From NCBI GenBank assembly GCA_035550515.1, contig DASZOZ010000126.1, forward strand, positions 1 through 64,000: a DNA stretch of 64,000 nucleotides, given 5' to 3'. This document shows, piece by piece, positions 17,391 to 26,012 of this stretch. Numbering within the stretch: the stretch's first letter is position 1; each line of letters begins with the position of its first letter. The notes beneath the pieces are model-generated. The model searched no databases, was not told where the DNA came from, and worked only from the letters and a program-made list of their open reading frames with translations. This DNA is from DATARH01 sp035550515 (GTDB taxonomy: Bacteria; Pseudomonadota; Alphaproteobacteria; ATCC43930; CGMCC-115725). The position numbers and the translations under genes are program-made.

Positions 17391-17903
17391 ATGTACGACC
17401 ACCGCACCTCCTCGGCGCCCGAGGATGCACCCCCAGGCCGCCGCATCGAAGCCAAAGTAAAATGGTTCAACGCCAGCAAGGGCTTCGGTTTCGTCACCAT
17501 GACCGATGGCACACCCGACGCGTTCCTGCCGATGGCGATCCTGCGCCGCGCCGGATACGAGGATGTCCGCGAGGGCGCCTCGATCACCTGCGATGTCGGC
17601 GCCGGCGCCAAGGGGCCGCTGGTGACCGCGGTCATCAACATCGATCTCAGCACCGCGGTATCGCCCGGGCAGGACCGGCGCGGCACCCGGCCGTCCAGCA
17701 GCATGGAGGGGGCCGTAAAATGGTTCGAGCCCGACAAGGGCTACGGCTTCGTCTCGCCCGATGGCGGCGGCAAGGATGTGTTTGTCCACATCACCGCCTT
17801 GCGCCGCAGCGGCATCGAGGCGCTGGCGCCCGGGCAGCGCGTGCGGGTCGAAGTGGTCGACGGCCGCAAGGGCCTGGAGGCCGATTCCATTGCCTTGGTT
17901 TGA
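17391..17903 (+). CDS. Cold-shock protein with two CSD domains
   Basis: A 170-aa nucleic-acid-binding protein with two cold-shock domains. CSD1 starts near residue 20 (AKVKWFNASKGFGFVTM). CSD2 starts near residue 104 (GAVKWFEPDKGYGFVSP, then KDVFVHITALRRSG). RNP1 (KGFGFV, KGYGFV) is intact in both. RNP2 (VFVHI) is intact in CSD2, while CSD1 has AFLPM in its place, so its binding may be weaker. Tandem-CSD proteins of this size are characteristic of Alphaproteobacteria and act as RNA chaperones. It is preceded by a long AT-richer leader. Confidence 0.93.
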   Translation: MYDHRTSSAPEDAPPGRRIEAKVKWFNASKGFGFVTMTDGTPDAFLPMAILRRAGYEDVREGASITCDVGAGAKGPLVTAVINIDLSTAVSPGQDRRGTRPSSSMEGAVKWFEPDKGYGFVSPDGGGKDVFVHITALRRSGIEALAPGQRVRVEVVDGRKGLEADSIALV

Positions 17904-18061
17904 CCGCCGCCGCACTGCCCGCGGAACTTTGACCTGTTCGGGGCGTCTTTCGGACGGAATTGATACGTCGGGCGTCACGAAAGGTTTACAAAAACGTCGA
18001 TGGCGGGCAACTTCGCCGCAGTGACCGCGGTTGCCCGTCGCGACCGCGACAGGGACGAGAC

Positions 18062-18700
18062 ATGGACCTTCGCGACACCATCCGCACCTACCGGTGGGTC
18101 TCCGGCTCTTACGATGTCGTCTTCGGCCCGGTGTTTCATCCGGGGCGAAAGGAAGCCGTGCGCATCGCCAACGACCGGCCGGGCCAGCGGATTCTCGAGG
18201 TCGGCGTCGGCACCGGCCTGTCGCTGCCGCATTTCCGGCGCGATTCGCATGTGACCGGCATCGACGTATCGGCCGAAATGCTCGCCAAGGCCGAGGCGCG
18301 CGTCGCGCGGGAGAACCTCGCCTATGTCGACGGCCTGTATTTGATGGATGCCGAAAACCTCGAATTCGCCGATAATTCGTTCGATGCGGTGCTGGCGCTC
18401 TACGTCGCGCCGGTGGTGCCCAACCCGGCGCGCTTCGCGGCCGAGATGCGGCGGGTCTGCATTCCCGGCGGCACGATCGTGCTGGTCAATCACTTCATGA
18501 GCGACAGCTGGCCGGTGCGGTTTTTTGAAAAGCGCCTGGCGCACCTCGCCCGGCATATCGGCTTCCACCCCGATTTCGAGTTCGACACCTTTATCCGCGA
18601 CAGCCGCTTGACGGTGCGCGAGATCCGCCCGAGCAATCTGTTCGGCTATTGGAAGCTGCTGCGCTGCGTCAACGAAAAGGACGCCTCGACGCTCAATTAG
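18062..18700 (+). CDS. pmtA: Phospholipid N-methyltransferase, PmtA-like
   Basis: A 212-aa class I SAM methyltransferase. Motif I is ILEVGVGTGLSLPHF (residues about 43-57), with acidic motif II in TGIDVSAEML. The later part (RRVCIPGGTIVLVNHFMSD) and the overall length match the Rhodobacter-type phosphatidylethanolamine N-methyltransferase that makes phosphatidylcholine at the inner membrane. The start ATG 18062 has GGGACGAG before it. An inverted repeat (CGGGCAAC at 18004-18011 with GTTGCCCG at 18030-18037) sits just upstream. A generic UbiE-like methyltransferase is the alternative. Confidence 0.8.
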   Translation: MDLRDTIRTYRWVSGSYDVVFGPVFHPGRKEAVRIANDRPGQRILEVGVGTGLSLPHFRRDSHVTGIDVSAEMLAKAEARVARENLAYVDGLYLMDAENLEFADNSFDAVLALYVAPVVPNPARFAAEMRRVCIPGGTIVLVNHFMSDSWPVRFFEKRLAHLARHIGFHPDFEFDTFIRDSRLTVREIRPSNLFGYWKLLRCVNEKDASTLN

Positions 18701-18742
18701 CGCCGGTAGCGTGCGCGCCTTTTTCTTGTCTAGCATGCCCCC

Positions 18743-19393
18743 ATGAACGCGGCGGCCAATGCGTTTCTCCTGGTCTATGCCGGGCTGTTCCCGATCGTGA
18801 ACCCGGTCGGCAGCGCACCGCTCTTTCTGGCGCTGACCGCCGCGCACAGCACCGAGATTCGCGGCCACCTGGCACGGCGCGTCGCGATCAACGGCTTTCT
18901 GCTGCTGCTGGGCTCGCTGTTCATCGGCTCGCATGTCCTGGTGTTTTTCGGCATCACCCTGCCGGTGGTGCGGGTGGCGGGCGGGCTGGCGGTGGCGTCG
19001 TTCGGCTGGCGCTTGCTGCGCGACGGGGTCGAGCCGGCGCAACAGGCTCAGGACGTCGACCAGGCCGGCCCGATCGATGCGTTCTATCCGTTGACGATGC
19101 CGCTGACGGTCGGGCCGGGCTCGATCTCGGTGGCGATCGCCCTCGGCGCGCAACGCCCGCCGGGAGCCGCGGGAGCCGCCCACCTGGCGCTGATCGGCGG
19201 GGCGGCGATCGCCGGGCTGGCCGCCATCGCGGCGACGATCTTTATCTGCTACCGCTTTGCCGACCGCATGGTCGTCGTGCTGGGCCGCAGCGGGATCAAT
19301 GTGATGATCCGCCTGTCGGCCTTCATCCTGCTGTGCATCGGCATCCAGATTTTGTGGAGCGGCTACACCGCGCTGATGGCGACGCCGCGCTAG
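18743..19393 (+). CDS. MarC family integral membrane protein
   Basis: A 216-aa protein with six hydrophobic spans and the MarC/UPF0056 markers NPVGSAPLFLALT near the N-terminus, FYPLTMPLTVGPGSISVAI in the middle and GINVMIRLSAFILLCIGIQI at the end. The function of the family is not settled; the old link to multiple antibiotic resistance has not held. It follows pmtA by 42 bp in the same direction. Confidence 0.92.
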   Translation: MNAAANAFLLVYAGLFPIVNPVGSAPLFLALTAAHSTEIRGHLARRVAINGFLLLLGSLFIGSHVLVFFGITLPVVRVAGGLAVASFGWRLLRDGVEPAQQAQDVDQAGPIDAFYPLTMPLTVGPGSISVAIALGAQRPPGAAGAAHLALIGGAAIAGLAAIAATIFICYRFADRMVVVLGRSGINVMIRLSAFILLCIGIQILWSGYTALMATPR

Positions 19394-19436
19394 CGGCCCG
19401 CGGCCGGTTTGCCTCCAATGTCACTTGTTCCCGGCG

Positions 19437-20624
19437 TCACTTGTTGATGACGCCGTCGGCCCTGAGCGCGGCGATCTCATCCGGCGAATAGCCCGCCTCG
19501 GCGAGGATTTCGTCGGTATTCTCACCGAGCGCGGGGGCGGGGCGGCGGATTTCCGCCGGCGTCTTCTCGAACCGCGCCGCGTTGCGCATCTGGCGCAGCC
19601 GGCCGGCCTTGGGGTGGTCGAACGCGACGATCGCGTTGAGCGCCGCGACCTGCGGCGCCTCGATCACCTGGAACCGCGTCAGCACCGGCGCGCAGGGCAC
19701 CCCGGCCTCGGTCAGCCGGTCGAGCCAGTACTCGGACGAACCGCCGTGCAGCGCCTCCTGGGTCAGCGCGAGGCGGGCTTCGACATTCTTCTGGCGCAGC
19801 GCCGGCGTCTTGAACCGCGCGTCATCGAGCCACTCCGGCTTGCCCAACGCCGCCGTCAGCGCCACCCATTGCGCATTGGTCTGCACCGCGACGGTGATCC
19901 AGCCGTCGCTGGTCTGGTAGACGAGGTCGGTCGCGCTGGCCTTTTCCTGCACCGCCGGCTCGTCGCCGATAAAGGTCTGGTCTCCCATGTCGGAGGGCCA
20001 GAGGAAGGCGAGCACCGCCTCCAGCATCGACAGGCGGACATGCTGCCCCTGGCCGGTGCGCGCTCGCGCCAGCAGGGCCGCGGTGATCGCCTGCGACGCG
20101 GTGATCGCGGTCAGCTTGTCGGGGAGGATGGTGCGCAGCATGCGCGGCCGCACATCGTCGGCGCCGGCCTGCATCGTCGCGAGACCGGAATAGGCCTGGA
20201 TGATCGGGTCATAGACCGGCTTCTTGGCGTAAGGCCCGACCTCGCCAAAGCCGCTGATCGAGACATAGACGATGTCGGGCCTTGCCGCCCGCACGGCAGG
20301 CTCGCCGATGCCGAGCCGTTCGACCACACCGGGCCGGTAATTCTGCACGAAGACGTCGGCGGTCTCGCACAGCCTGAGCAGCGCCCGCCGCCCTGCCGCC
20401 GCCTTCAGGTCGAGCGCGATCGACCGCTTGCTGCGGTTGTTGTTGAGAAACGAGGTGGAAAACCCGTTGCGCCGTTGCGCCGAGCCGCGCGTCGGGTCGC
20501 CGCCGTCGACCGGCTCGATCTTGATCACGTCGGCGCCCTGGTCGCCGAGGATCATCGTCCCCAGCGGCCCGGCGACGTTCGAGGTGAAATCGACGATGCG
20601 GATGCCGTCGAGAGGTCCGGGCAT
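19437..20624 (-). CDS. CaiB/BaiF (family III) CoA-transferase
   Basis: A 395-aa CoA-transferase that moves CoA between carboxylic acids. It opens with LDGIRIVDFTSNVAGPLGTM and carries GADVIKIEPVDGGDPTRG, the nucleotide-binding loop, and the catalytic Asp region (RPDIVYVSISGFGEVGPYA). The start ATG 20624 is chosen because the family begins there; an upstream ATG at 20684 would translate a palindromic repeat. It is the last gene of a five-gene catabolic operon and probably activates the acid made by the preceding oxygenase steps (inference). Confidence 0.92.
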   Translation of the reverse strand: MPGPLDGIRIVDFTSNVAGPLGTMILGDQGADVIKIEPVDGGDPTRGSAQRRNGFSTSFLNNNRSKRSIALDLKAAAGRRALLRLCETADVFVQNYRPGVVERLGIGEPAVRAARPDIVYVSISGFGEVGPYAKKPVYDPIIQAYSGLATMQAGADDVRPRMLRTILPDKLTAITASQAITAALLARARTGQGQHVRLSMLEAVLAFLWPSDMGDQTFIGDEPAVQEKASATDLVYQTSDGWITVAVQTNAQWVALTAALGKPEWLDDARFKTPALRQKNVEARLALTQEALHGGSSEYWLDRLTEAGVPCAPVLTRFQVIEAPQVAALNAIVAFDHPKAGRLRQMRNAARFEKTPAEIRRPAPALGENTDEILAEAGYSPDEIAALRADGVINK

Positions 20625-20641
20625 GTCAGCCCCCGCCCTGC

Positions 20642-20665
20642 CCCTCCCCCGCCGGCGGGGGAGGG
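20642..20665. repeat. Interspersed palindrome, CCTCCCCCGC family
   Basis: A perfect 24-bp palindrome with arms CCCTCCCCCGCC and GGCGGGGGAGGG, lying in the 87-bp gap between the PhyH and CoA-transferase genes. A second copy with the same arms lies at 31453-31476 between dxs and tlyA. Such elements are scattered through alphaproteobacterial genomes, mostly in gaps inside operons. Confidence 0.85.
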
Positions 20666-20711
20666 AGATGGCGAGACCCGGCACGCTCCTTCCCTTGCGG
20701 GATGGGGGTGA

Positions 20712-21611
20712 TCATTCCGCCGCGACCGCCTGCGGAGCCTCGGACGCAGTGGCGAAGAAGCGGCGGCCGGTGGTGCGCTGGTTCTCGTAGATCGACCCCT
20801 GATGGGCGGCCGGCGGCAGCGGCATCCGCACCGGCGCCGGCACGAGACGCGGCGCGAGGCTGGGCTCGCCGACGAGCAGCTGCGCGTTGAACTTCTCGAT
20901 CCCCTCCTTGAGGCCGAGCAGCGGCCAGGCATCGGCCGCGCGGTATTGGTACAACAGGAAACGCCGCGCCTTGCCGGAGAAATTCGTCGCCGAGCCGTGC
21001 ACCGCGCGGACATGGTGGATCGTGATCGACCCGGCCTTGCCGAGGCACGGCACCGCCTTGGCGTAATCGACATCGGGGTCGTTTGGGTCCATCGCGCCGC
21101 AAAAGCGGCCGTCCGGGCCGTGGTGGTCATAGGTCGGACCGCGATGGCTGCCCGGGATCACCATCATCGGCCCGTTTTCCATCGTGAAATCGTCGAGCAT
21201 GATGCCGACCGCGGCGAGGTCGTCATTGGTGTGCGGGTAGAACGCCCAGTCCTGGTGCCATTCGATCGGCGCGCCGTAGCCGGCGGATTTCAGGTTCAGC
21301 TTGCCGGTGTCGTAGCGCACGCTGCCCCACAGCTCTGCGAGGATCGCCACCACAGCCGGATGCCGGCTGGCGCGCAAATAGGCCTCGTGATGCGCATGCG
21401 GCGTCTTGATCCGGCGCACCCGCGGCTCGGCCGCAGAATGCGTGTCCTCCAGGTCGTAGATCTCGTCATTTGCCGCGACCCTGGCCGAGGCGCGCACGAA
21501 TTCCTCGGTCACCGCCCGCAATTCGGCAATCTCGGCGGCGGAAAACACATCGGGGACGACGATAAAGCCGTCATTCTCATAAGCGGCACGTTGCGCATCG
21601 GTCAGCATCAT
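20712..21611 (-). CDS. Phytanoyl-CoA dioxygenase (PhyH) family protein
   Basis: A 299-aa Fe(II)/2-oxoglutarate oxygenase. The HxD iron ligands are in IEWHQDWAFYPH and the distal His is in ITIHHVRAVHGSATN. PGSHRGPTYDHHGPDGRF is the family core. The ATG at 21611 (MMLTDAQ) has GGGAG seven bases upstream. It belongs to a minus-strand operon with an NAD-dependent dehydrogenase upstream and a CoA-transferase downstream, so its substrate is probably an organic acid or acyl compound being degraded. It is only distantly related to the PhyH protein at 1550-2344. Confidence 0.9.
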   Translation of the reverse strand: MMLTDAQRAAYENDGFIVVPDVFSAAEIAELRAVTEEFVRASARVAANDEIYDLEDTHSAAEPRVRRIKTPHAHHEAYLRASRHPAVVAILAELWGSVRYDTGKLNLKSAGYGAPIEWHQDWAFYPHTNDDLAAVGIMLDDFTMENGPMMVIPGSHRGPTYDHHGPDGRFCGAMDPNDPDVDYAKAVPCLGKAGSITIHHVRAVHGSATNFSGKARRFLLYQYRAADAWPLLGLKEGIEKFNAQLLVGEPSLAPRLVPAPVRMPLPPAAHQGSIYENQRTTGRRFFATASEAPQAVAAE

Positions 21612-21630
21612 GGTGTCTCTCCCTGGCGAT

Positions 21631-22539
21631 CTATATAAGCCCGGCGCGGCGGGCCAGCAGCGCGTGTATGGCGGCGACGTCCTGGTCGGCGTAGCCGGCC
21701 TGCTCCGCCTCGGCGTAAAGCGGCGCGGCGGCGGCGAGGGTCGGCGTCGGAACGCCGAGCGAGCGGGCGAATTCGGCGATGATCCCGCTGTCTTTTTCGA
21801 GGACATGCATCGTCGCGGTCGGCGGGGTGTAGACGCCCTGCACCATCATCGGCCCGCGCAGCTCGAAGATGCGCGAATTGCCGGCGCCGCTGGAGATGAC
21901 GTCGAAGATGCGCTGCGGGTCGAGTCCGGCCTTGGTGCCGAGCACGATCGCCTCGGCCGCGGCGGCGTTGTGCACCGCGACCAGCAGGTTGGCGACGTAT
22001 TTCATGCGGCTGCCGTTGCCGAACGCGCCGAGATAGTGCATGACCCGCGCAAAACCGTCGAAGATCGCCCGGCAGCGGCCGAAGGCGCCCTCGTCGCCGC
22101 TGGCGAAGACGGCAAGGTCTTTCACCGCTGCCTGCGCCCCGGTGCCCGACAGCGGGCAGTCGAGCAGCGTCATGCCGGCGGCGGCGAGGCGGTCGCGCGC
22201 TGCCTCCTTCGCGTCGAGCGGAAAGGTGCTGACCTCGACGACGATCAGCCCGGGCTGCGGGTGCGCCGCGAGGTCGGCCACCGTCGCCTCCAGCGCCGCG
22301 ACGCTCGGCAGCGAGGTCAGCGCGACCTGCGCGCCGCCAATCGCACCGGCGGCGGAATTGGCCGGGCGCACACCGTCCCTCGCCAGCGCCTGTATCTTCG
22401 CCGCGTCGACATCGTAGCCGCTCATCGCAAACCCGGCGGCGGCGAGGTTGCGCGCGATGGCGCCGCCCATGATGCCGAGCCCGATCATCGCGATGCCCTG
22501 TGCCCCGGGGCACGGCTCGGTCACGGGCTTCGCCGGCAT
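21631..22539 (-). CDS. NAD(P)-dependent 3-hydroxyisobutyrate dehydrogenase-family oxidoreductase
   Basis: A 302-aa beta-hydroxyacid dehydrogenase. The Rossmann dinucleotide motif GLGIMGGAIARNLAAAG stands near residues 20-36. The catalytic Lys lies in GNGSRMKYVANLL, followed by the family N. The substrate-binding loop is present as DCPLSGTGAQA. Enzymes of this family oxidise 3-hydroxyisobutyrate, tartronate semialdehyde or related hydroxyacids. Nine bases separate its start from the stop of the flavin reductase, so they are co-transcribed. Confidence 0.93.
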   Translation of the reverse strand: MPAKPVTEPCPGAQGIAMIGLGIMGGAIARNLAAAGFAMSGYDVDAAKIQALARDGVRPANSAAGAIGGAQVALTSLPSVAALEATVADLAAHPQPGLIVVEVSTFPLDAKEAARDRLAAAGMTLLDCPLSGTGAQAAVKDLAVFASGDEGAFGRCRAIFDGFARVMHYLGAFGNGSRMKYVANLLVAVHNAAAAEAIVLGTKAGLDPQRIFDVISSGAGNSRIFELRGPMMVQGVYTPPTATMHVLEKDSGIIAEFARSLGVPTPTLAAAAPLYAEAEQAGYADQDVAAIHALLARRAGLI

Positions 22540-22548
22540 CGGTCGCGC

Positions 22549-23091
22549 CTAGTTCTGCAGGATCGGTTCGCCGCGCATATATTTGCCGCGGCAGAACATC
22601 AGCGTCGGCCGGTCGGTGTACGCGAAGCGCTCGACATGGCCGATAAAGATGATGTGGTCGCCGCCGTAATGGCGGAACTCGTTGCGGCATTCGAAATGCG
22701 CCGCGGCGCCGCTGATCACCGGCGGCCCCGACTCGGTGATGATGTGATCGACATCGATAAACTTGTCGTCGCTCTGTTTGGCGAATTTGTTCGATAGGTC
22801 GATTTGGTCGAAAGCCAGGATGTTGACCACGAAATGGCTGCCCTCCTGGAAGGCGGGCAGGCTCTGCGCGTAAAGCGAGCTGCTCCACAGCACCAAAGGC
22901 GGCGTCAGCGACACCGAGCTGAACGAATTGGCCGTCATCCCGTGCAGCTTGCCGGCACGATCGCGCGTGGTGATGATCGTCACGCCGGTCGCGAAGGAGC
23001 CGAGCGCATTGCGCAATTCGCGCGAGTTGAAGCCTTCCGCCGAGGTGCTGTGCACCGTCGCGCCGTGGCTGCCTGGCTTTTCCGTCGACAC
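22549..23091 (-). CDS. Flavin reductase (DIM6/NTAB, HpaC-like)
   Basis: A 180-aa flavin reductase-like domain protein. Visible are LGSFATGVTIITTRD, GMTANSFSSVSLTPPLVL and FECRNEFRHYGGDHIIFIGHVERF, the FMN-binding pattern. It would supply reduced flavin to the oxygenase encoded 22 bp upstream. The start is taken as GTG 23091, with GAGG eight bases before it. A TTG six bases earlier is possible. Confidence 0.92.
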   Translation of the reverse strand: MSTEKPGSHGATVHSTSAEGFNSRELRNALGSFATGVTIITTRDRAGKLHGMTANSFSSVSLTPPLVLWSSSLYAQSLPAFQEGSHFVVNILAFDQIDLSNKFAKQSDDKFIDVDHIITESGPPVISGAAAHFECRNEFRHYGGDHIIFIGHVERFAYTDRPTLMFCRGKYMRGEPILQN

Positions 23092-23113
23092 AAGCAAATC
23101 CTCGATTTTGCGC

Positions 23114-24316
23114 CTAGAGCGTGGCATCGGGCGGCAGGCCCAGCGCGACGCGCCCGTACATGGCGCCGTTGATATCCCAGTTGAGCACATAATGCGCATT
23201 CGCGGCGTGGACGTCGCGGAACGCGCGCTGCAGCGGGTTTCTCGCATAAATCGCGCCGCCGCCGGTCGCGGCGAACAACAGGTCGACCGCCTTGGTGCAC
23301 AGCATCGCGGCGAAGGCGCCGTCGCGGCGGTAGCGGGCGCGCTGGCTGAGGTCGGGCACGCGACCCTCGGCGACGCTGCGCGTCGCCTCGTCGCAATCGC
23401 CGAGCATGATCGCGCGCGCTGCGTCGGCGAGCGCCGCCGCCTCGGCGACATGCACCTGCACGGTGTTGAAATCGGCGACGTTGCGTCCGGTATAGCTCGA
23501 CAGGCGGGTGCGCGTCGTCTGGGTGAAATGCTCGATTGCCGCCTGCGCCAGACCGAGCGAGACGCCGGCGATGCAGAACGCGAAGAGGCTGATCGCCGGC
23601 AGCTGGTAGAGCACCGACGGGTTGACCTCGCTGCCGGGATTGGGCCCGCCGGCGATCTGCTCGACCGCCAGGGTGCGGTAGTCCGGCACGAACACGTCGT
23701 CGACCGCGACATCCTTGCTGCCGGTGCCGGCAAGGCCGATCACCTGCCAGGTGTCGATGATCGTGTAGTCGCTCGCCGGCAGCAGAAAGATGCGCGGCTC
23801 GGACGCCCCGCTGTCGTCGTCCAGCGCGATGCCGCCGACGAGGTTCCACGACGCGGCGTCGACGCCGCTCGAACACGGCCAGCGGCCGGAAAGCCGATAG
23901 CCGTTATCGACTTTTTTCGCCCGGCCGCGCGGGAAGATCAGCGCCGAGCCGATCAAATTGTCCGGCGACTGGCCCCACACCTCGTCCTGGGCGCGCTTCG
24001 GCCACATGCCGAACAGCCAGTGATGCGCCGCCAGATTGGCCAGCACCCAACCTGTCGAGCCGCAACCGCGCGACACCACCGACACCAGCTCGACCAGCGC
24101 GCGGAACGGCAACTCGCTGCCGCCGACCCGCTTGGGCTGCAGCACGCGGAAAAGCCCGCTCTTGTGCAGATCGGCGATCGTCTCGTCGGGCAGGCGGCGC
24201 AGCTCCTCGGCCCGCGGCGCACGCTCGCGCAGCACCGGGATCAGCGCTTCGGCGCGCTCCAGCAATTCGGGATAATGAGGCGCGGCGCCGCCGCGGCCGG
24301 GTCTTGCGTCGGGCAT
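23114..24316 (-). CDS. Flavin-dependent monooxygenase, acyl-CoA dehydrogenase fold (HsaA/HpaH type)
   Basis: A 400-aa protein with the acyl-CoA dehydrogenase fold and the group D two-component monooxygenase signature: ADLHKSGLFRVLQPKRVGG at the N-terminus, GSTGWVLANLAAHHWLFGMW, then SGRWPCSSGVDAASWNLVGG. It lacks the catalytic Glu context of true acyl-CoA dehydrogenases, as expected for oxygenases. Paired with the flavin reductase downstream it should hydroxylate a substrate, often a phenol or a nitrogen heterocycle. First gene of the operon; its promoter lies in 24317-24415. Confidence 0.9.
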   Translation of the reverse strand: MPDARPGRGGAAPHYPELLERAEALIPVLRERAPRAEELRRLPDETIADLHKSGLFRVLQPKRVGGSELPFRALVELVSVVSRGCGSTGWVLANLAAHHWLFGMWPKRAQDEVWGQSPDNLIGSALIFPRGRAKKVDNGYRLSGRWPCSSGVDAASWNLVGGIALDDDSGASEPRIFLLPASDYTIIDTWQVIGLAGTGSKDVAVDDVFVPDYRTLAVEQIAGGPNPGSEVNPSVLYQLPAISLFAFCIAGVSLGLAQAAIEHFTQTTRTRLSSYTGRNVADFNTVQVHVAEAAALADAARAIMLGDCDEATRSVAEGRVPDLSQRARYRRDGAFAAMLCTKAVDLLFAATGGGAIYARNPLQRAFRDVHAANAHYVLNWDINGAMYGRVALGLPPDATL

Positions 24317-24415
24317 CGCGCGACTCCTTTCCAGGACCGTTCCTCCCGTTTGCCGCAGTCTACTCGCTCGCGCCGAGATGACAAAACGGCGTCAGTGCAA
24401 TGCTTGTCCCTGCTG

Positions 24416-24486
24416 CCGTCATTGCGAGGAACAGCGCGACGACGCAATCTCGTACCGCCTTGGCCCTCTGCGGCGCGCAACGACGG
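24416..24486. repeat. Interspersed inverted-repeat element, CGTCATTGCGAGG family
   Basis: The element opens with CCGTCATTGCGAGGAACAGC and closes with CGCAACGACGG, the near-perfect inverse of its start. The CGTCATTGCGAGG...CGACGCAATC pattern is a well-known dispersed element of alphaproteobacterial genomes. It lies between two divergent genes and ends 13 bases before the ATG at 24499, so it forms part of that transcript's leader or promoter. Confidence 0.85.
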
Positions 24487-24498
24487 AAAAGGAACGCC

Positions 24499-25026
24499 AT
24501 GATCTATATGGTCGAGATGGACATGCGGCTCGGCAACCGCGAGGCCGAATGGCACGCCTGGTACCTCGCGCACATCAAGGTGCTGCTGTCGGTGCCCGGT
24601 TTTCGCGCCTCGCAACGGTTCCAGTCGATCCTGCCGTGCCCCGCGCCCTATTTGGCGCTGCATCAGGTGGATTCCGGGGCGATCTTCGACAGCCCGGAAT
24701 ACCGCTCGCGCGGCGGCCCGGGATCGACCGGTGACTGGCGGGCGCGGCACCTCAATTGGCGGCGCAACCTGCTCGACGGCCTCGACGCAACACCCGAGGT
24801 GCCGGCCGACACCTATGTGCTGCGCCTCGAAGACGCGCGCGACGCCGCGCTGCCGGCCGGGGTCGCGGTCACCTGGACCCAGGCGGTCGGCCTCGACCGC
24901 GACGCCCGGGAATTCGGCCTCGCGGTCATCGGCGACCCGGCGACGCTGCTCGACCTCGCCAAACGCGACGACCGCATTCGCCTCTACCGTCCGATCAGCG
25001 AGAAACTTTCGGAGCCAACGCCATGA
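24499..25026 (+). CDS. DUF4286-like (dimeric alpha-beta barrel) protein, unrecognised function
   Basis: A 175-aa soluble protein. The first 100 residues (MDMRLGNREAEWHAWYLAHI, then GFRASQRFQSI) read like an EthD/DUF4286-type ferredoxin-like fold. Such folds are often found in degradation clusters. No catalytic residue can be named. The RBS AAGGAA lies five bases before the ATG. Its stop overlaps the ATG of the next gene (ATGA), so the two are translationally coupled. Fold assignment is tentative. Confidence 0.65.
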   Translation: MIYMVEMDMRLGNREAEWHAWYLAHIKVLLSVPGFRASQRFQSILPCPAPYLALHQVDSGAIFDSPEYRSRGGPGSTGDWRARHLNWRRNLLDGLDATPEVPADTYVLRLEDARDAALPAGVAVTWTQAVGLDRDAREFGLAVIGDPATLLDLAKRDDRIRLYRPISEKLSEPTP

Positions 25027-26012
25027 TCATCGACACCCATGCCCATGCCGTGCCGGCGACGCTGCTCGAGGCGATGCGCGCCGAGAAGCGGCTGTTTCCG
25101 TCGGTACGGCTGCATGACGCGGCGGCGCCGCGCATGGCGTTCGGCGCCGGCGGACCGGGGCGGCCGATCCAGCCGCGCCTGCATGACCTGGCGCAGCGCC
25201 GCGACTGGCTCAAGCAGGCGCGGGTCGATCACCAGCTGGTCGGCGGCTGGACCGATGTCTACGGCTACGACCTGCCGCCCGAGGAAGGCGCCGACTGGGC
25301 GCGCTTCTACAACGAGCACCTCGCCAAGGACGCCGCCGCGTTGCCCGCGCTGTCGGCGCTCGCCACCGTGCCGCTGCAGGACGGCAGGCTCGCCGCCAAG
25401 GTATTGGAGGAGGCGCTCGACGCCGGTTTCAAGGGGGCGATGATCGCCACCCAGCCCAACGGCGTCGGCGGCAATCTCGACGCCCCGTCGCTCGTCCCGT
25501 TCTGGGAGGTCGCCTCCGCCCGCCGCGCCGGCATCTTCCTGCACCCGCATTACATCTGCAGCGACGACCGGCTCGACGGCTACGACCTGATCAACGCCGT
25601 CGGCCGCCTCGCCGATACCACCATCGCGGTGGCGCGGCTGTTGTTTTCGGGCCATCTGACGCGTTTCCCCGGCGTCAGCCTGCTGTTGTCGCATGCCGGC
25701 GGCGCGCTGCCCTATGCGCTCGGCCGCCTCAAGCGCAACAAGGCGATCCATGGCGAATATGCCGACCCGGAGGAGAATTTCCGCCGGCTTTATTTCGACA
25801 CGGTGCTGTTCGAGCCGCTGGCGCTGCGGTTTCTGTGCGATGTCGCCGGCGCCGACAAGGTGATGCTGGGATCGGACTTCCCGTTCGGCATCGGCGACCC
25901 CGACCCTTGCGGCGTGGTCGACCGCACCGCATTGACCCGGGGGGAGCGCGAGGCGATCCTCGGCGGCAACGCCGCCCGCATCTTCCACATCGACTGCGCT
26001 TGCGGCGCCTAA
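25023..26012 (+). CDS. Amidohydrolase 2 / ACMSD-like decarboxylase
   Basis: A 329-aa TIM-barrel metal enzyme of the amidohydrolase-2 group (ACMSD, 5-carboxyvanillate or gamma-resorcylate decarboxylases). The metal-binding HxH is H6-A-H8 in IDTHAHAVP, with further ligands in FLHPHYICSDD and LLLSHAGGALPY and the Asp in MLGSDFPFGIGD. These enzymes remove CO2 from aromatic or semialdehyde acids, or hydrolyse C-N/C-O bonds. Position opposite the flavin monooxygenase operon fits an aromatic or heterocycle breakdown route (inference). Its 3' end overlaps the convergent Lrp gene by 4 bp. Confidence 0.9.
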   Translation: MIIDTHAHAVPATLLEAMRAEKRLFPSVRLHDAAAPRMAFGAGGPGRPIQPRLHDLAQRRDWLKQARVDHQLVGGWTDVYGYDLPPEEGADWARFYNEHLAKDAAALPALSALATVPLQDGRLAAKVLEEALDAGFKGAMIATQPNGVGGNLDAPSLVPFWEVASARRAGIFLHPHYICSDDRLDGYDLINAVGRLADTTIAVARLLFSGHLTRFPGVSLLLSHAGGALPYALGRLKRNKAIHGEYADPEENFRRLYFDTVLFEPLALRFLCDVAGADKVMLGSDFPFGIGDPDPCGVVDRTALTRGEREAILGGNAARIFHIDCACGA

